Source of the DNA: Neobacillus cucumis
Lineage (GTDB): Bacteria > Bacillota > Bacilli > Bacillales > Cytobacillaceae
Assembly (NCBI RefSeq): GCF_016908975.1
Contig: NZ_JAFBEX010000011.1
Location: 62,001-126,000, forward strand
Length of the DNA: 64,000 nt
Direction of reading: 5' to 3'
The notes below the pieces were generated by a model, which worked only from the letters and a program-made list of their open reading frames with translations, made no database searches and was not told the DNA's origin. Below, piece by piece: positions 63,716 to 64,000 of the stretch. Within the stretch, counting starts at the first letter, position 1. Each line of letters starts with the position of its first letter. The position numbers and the translations under genes are program-made.

Positions 63716-64000
63716 ATGAAAAAAACTTCCCAAAATGAAATTAAGAGAGGCCAAGCAATCTCCTTCCGTGTCCCTTCTGATGCGCCTGACCATATTGTGA
63801 AGCATTTGCAAAGGTTAAAGGAGACAGAGCGGAGAAATTTCTCCAGTTCCATTGCAGAGTTTGTTATGCAAGGGGTAAGTCAGTCTTTTTCACGTGAAAA
63901 AGAGACCATTACTATTCCTCTGCCTAAGAGGTTAACAAAGGTTCAGCGGGATTGGTTAAAGCATGAACATTCTGAAGCAATGCTTGGCAGTATTCTCTAT
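63716..64000 (+). CDS. ParR-like ribbon-helix-helix DNA-binding protein (runs off right edge)
   Basis: 95 N-terminal residues are visible. GQAISFRVPSDAPDHIVKHL then NFSSSIAEFVMQGVSQSF looks like a ribbon-helix-helix: a beta strand followed by two helices. AGGTGA precedes the ATG. Position after parM supports a ParR role: it would bind the iterons and link them to ParM filaments. The C-terminus is outside the window. Confidence 0.75.
   Translation, partial: MKKTSQNEIKRGQAISFRVPSDAPDHIVKHLQRLKETERRNFSSSIAEFVMQGVSQSFSREKETITIPLPKRLTKVQRDWLKHEHSEAMLGSILY

Overview
The window is about 64 kb of chromosome from a low-GC, endospore-forming Bacillaceae. Evidence for this includes a gerA-type germinant receptor operon, Bacillus-type AGGAGG ribosome binding sites, cre sites, TnrA boxes, NagR-type operators, a parS-like site, and nasA/nasB/nasC in the B. 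subtilis arrangement. A Neobacillus-like species is my guess; nothing in the window fixes the species. There are no rRNA or tRNA genes.

Layout. 1-494: start of nagA with two NagR-type operators. 814-4334: DUF956 gene and a mannose-family PTS (IIAB, IIC, IID) behind a leader with a strong hairpin. 4463-9268: Gfo/Idh/MocA oxidoreductase, a secreted nuclease interrupted by an in-frame stop, a nitronate monooxygenase and an RraA-like protein. 9381-19961: a citrate fermentation island with 2-hydroxycarboxylate transporter, CitA/CitB-type two-component system and citCDEFXG. It has no membrane oxaloacetate decarboxylase, but an FAH-family protein sits downstream of the transporter and could do that step. 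20011: parS-like site. 20347-28279: sugar-diacid (glucarate) island with CdaR-type regulator, decayed DHDPS-family aldolase, GntP permease, GarR, GudD, glycerate kinase and an FCD-type GntR regulator. 28372-34413: LysM-3D wall protein, small genes, a FusB-like EF-G binding protein, aquaglyceroporin, HutC-type regulator and GH1 6-phospho-beta-glucosidase. 34811-36328: mqo with a structured leader. 36475-37526: a TIR-bounded element carrying about 17 copies of a 52-bp hairpin repeat. 37599-41727: ger operon. 41976-48083: SDR, SGNH hydrolase, GT2 plus GT-C glycosyltransferases and an L,D-transpeptidase. 48297-54520: nitrate assimilation genes nasA, a 27-codon microORF, nasB and nasC with two tandem TnrA boxes. 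54763-57130: carboxy(nor)spermidine pathway behind a roughly 480-nt leader ending in a terminator hairpin. 57901-60012: small genes and an RluF-like pseudouridine synthase. 60013-64000: a tandemly duplicated segment with three clusters of GTTTAC/GTATAC iterons leading into a chromosomal ParM-like actin gene and a ParR-like partner.

How genes work together. The mannose PTS promoter and the phospho-beta-glucosidase promoter, 31 kb apart, have the same design: TTGAAA, a 17-bp spacer containing TATACCGGTA, then the -10. This suggests one regulon under the HutC-type regulator at 32072-32779. CcpA sites lie before the citrate transporter and the glucarate island. The most unusual region is the right end: an actin-like segregation module whose upstream iterons recur about every 32 bp (three helical turns) and have been amplified together with the 5' end of the neighbouring rluF-like gene.
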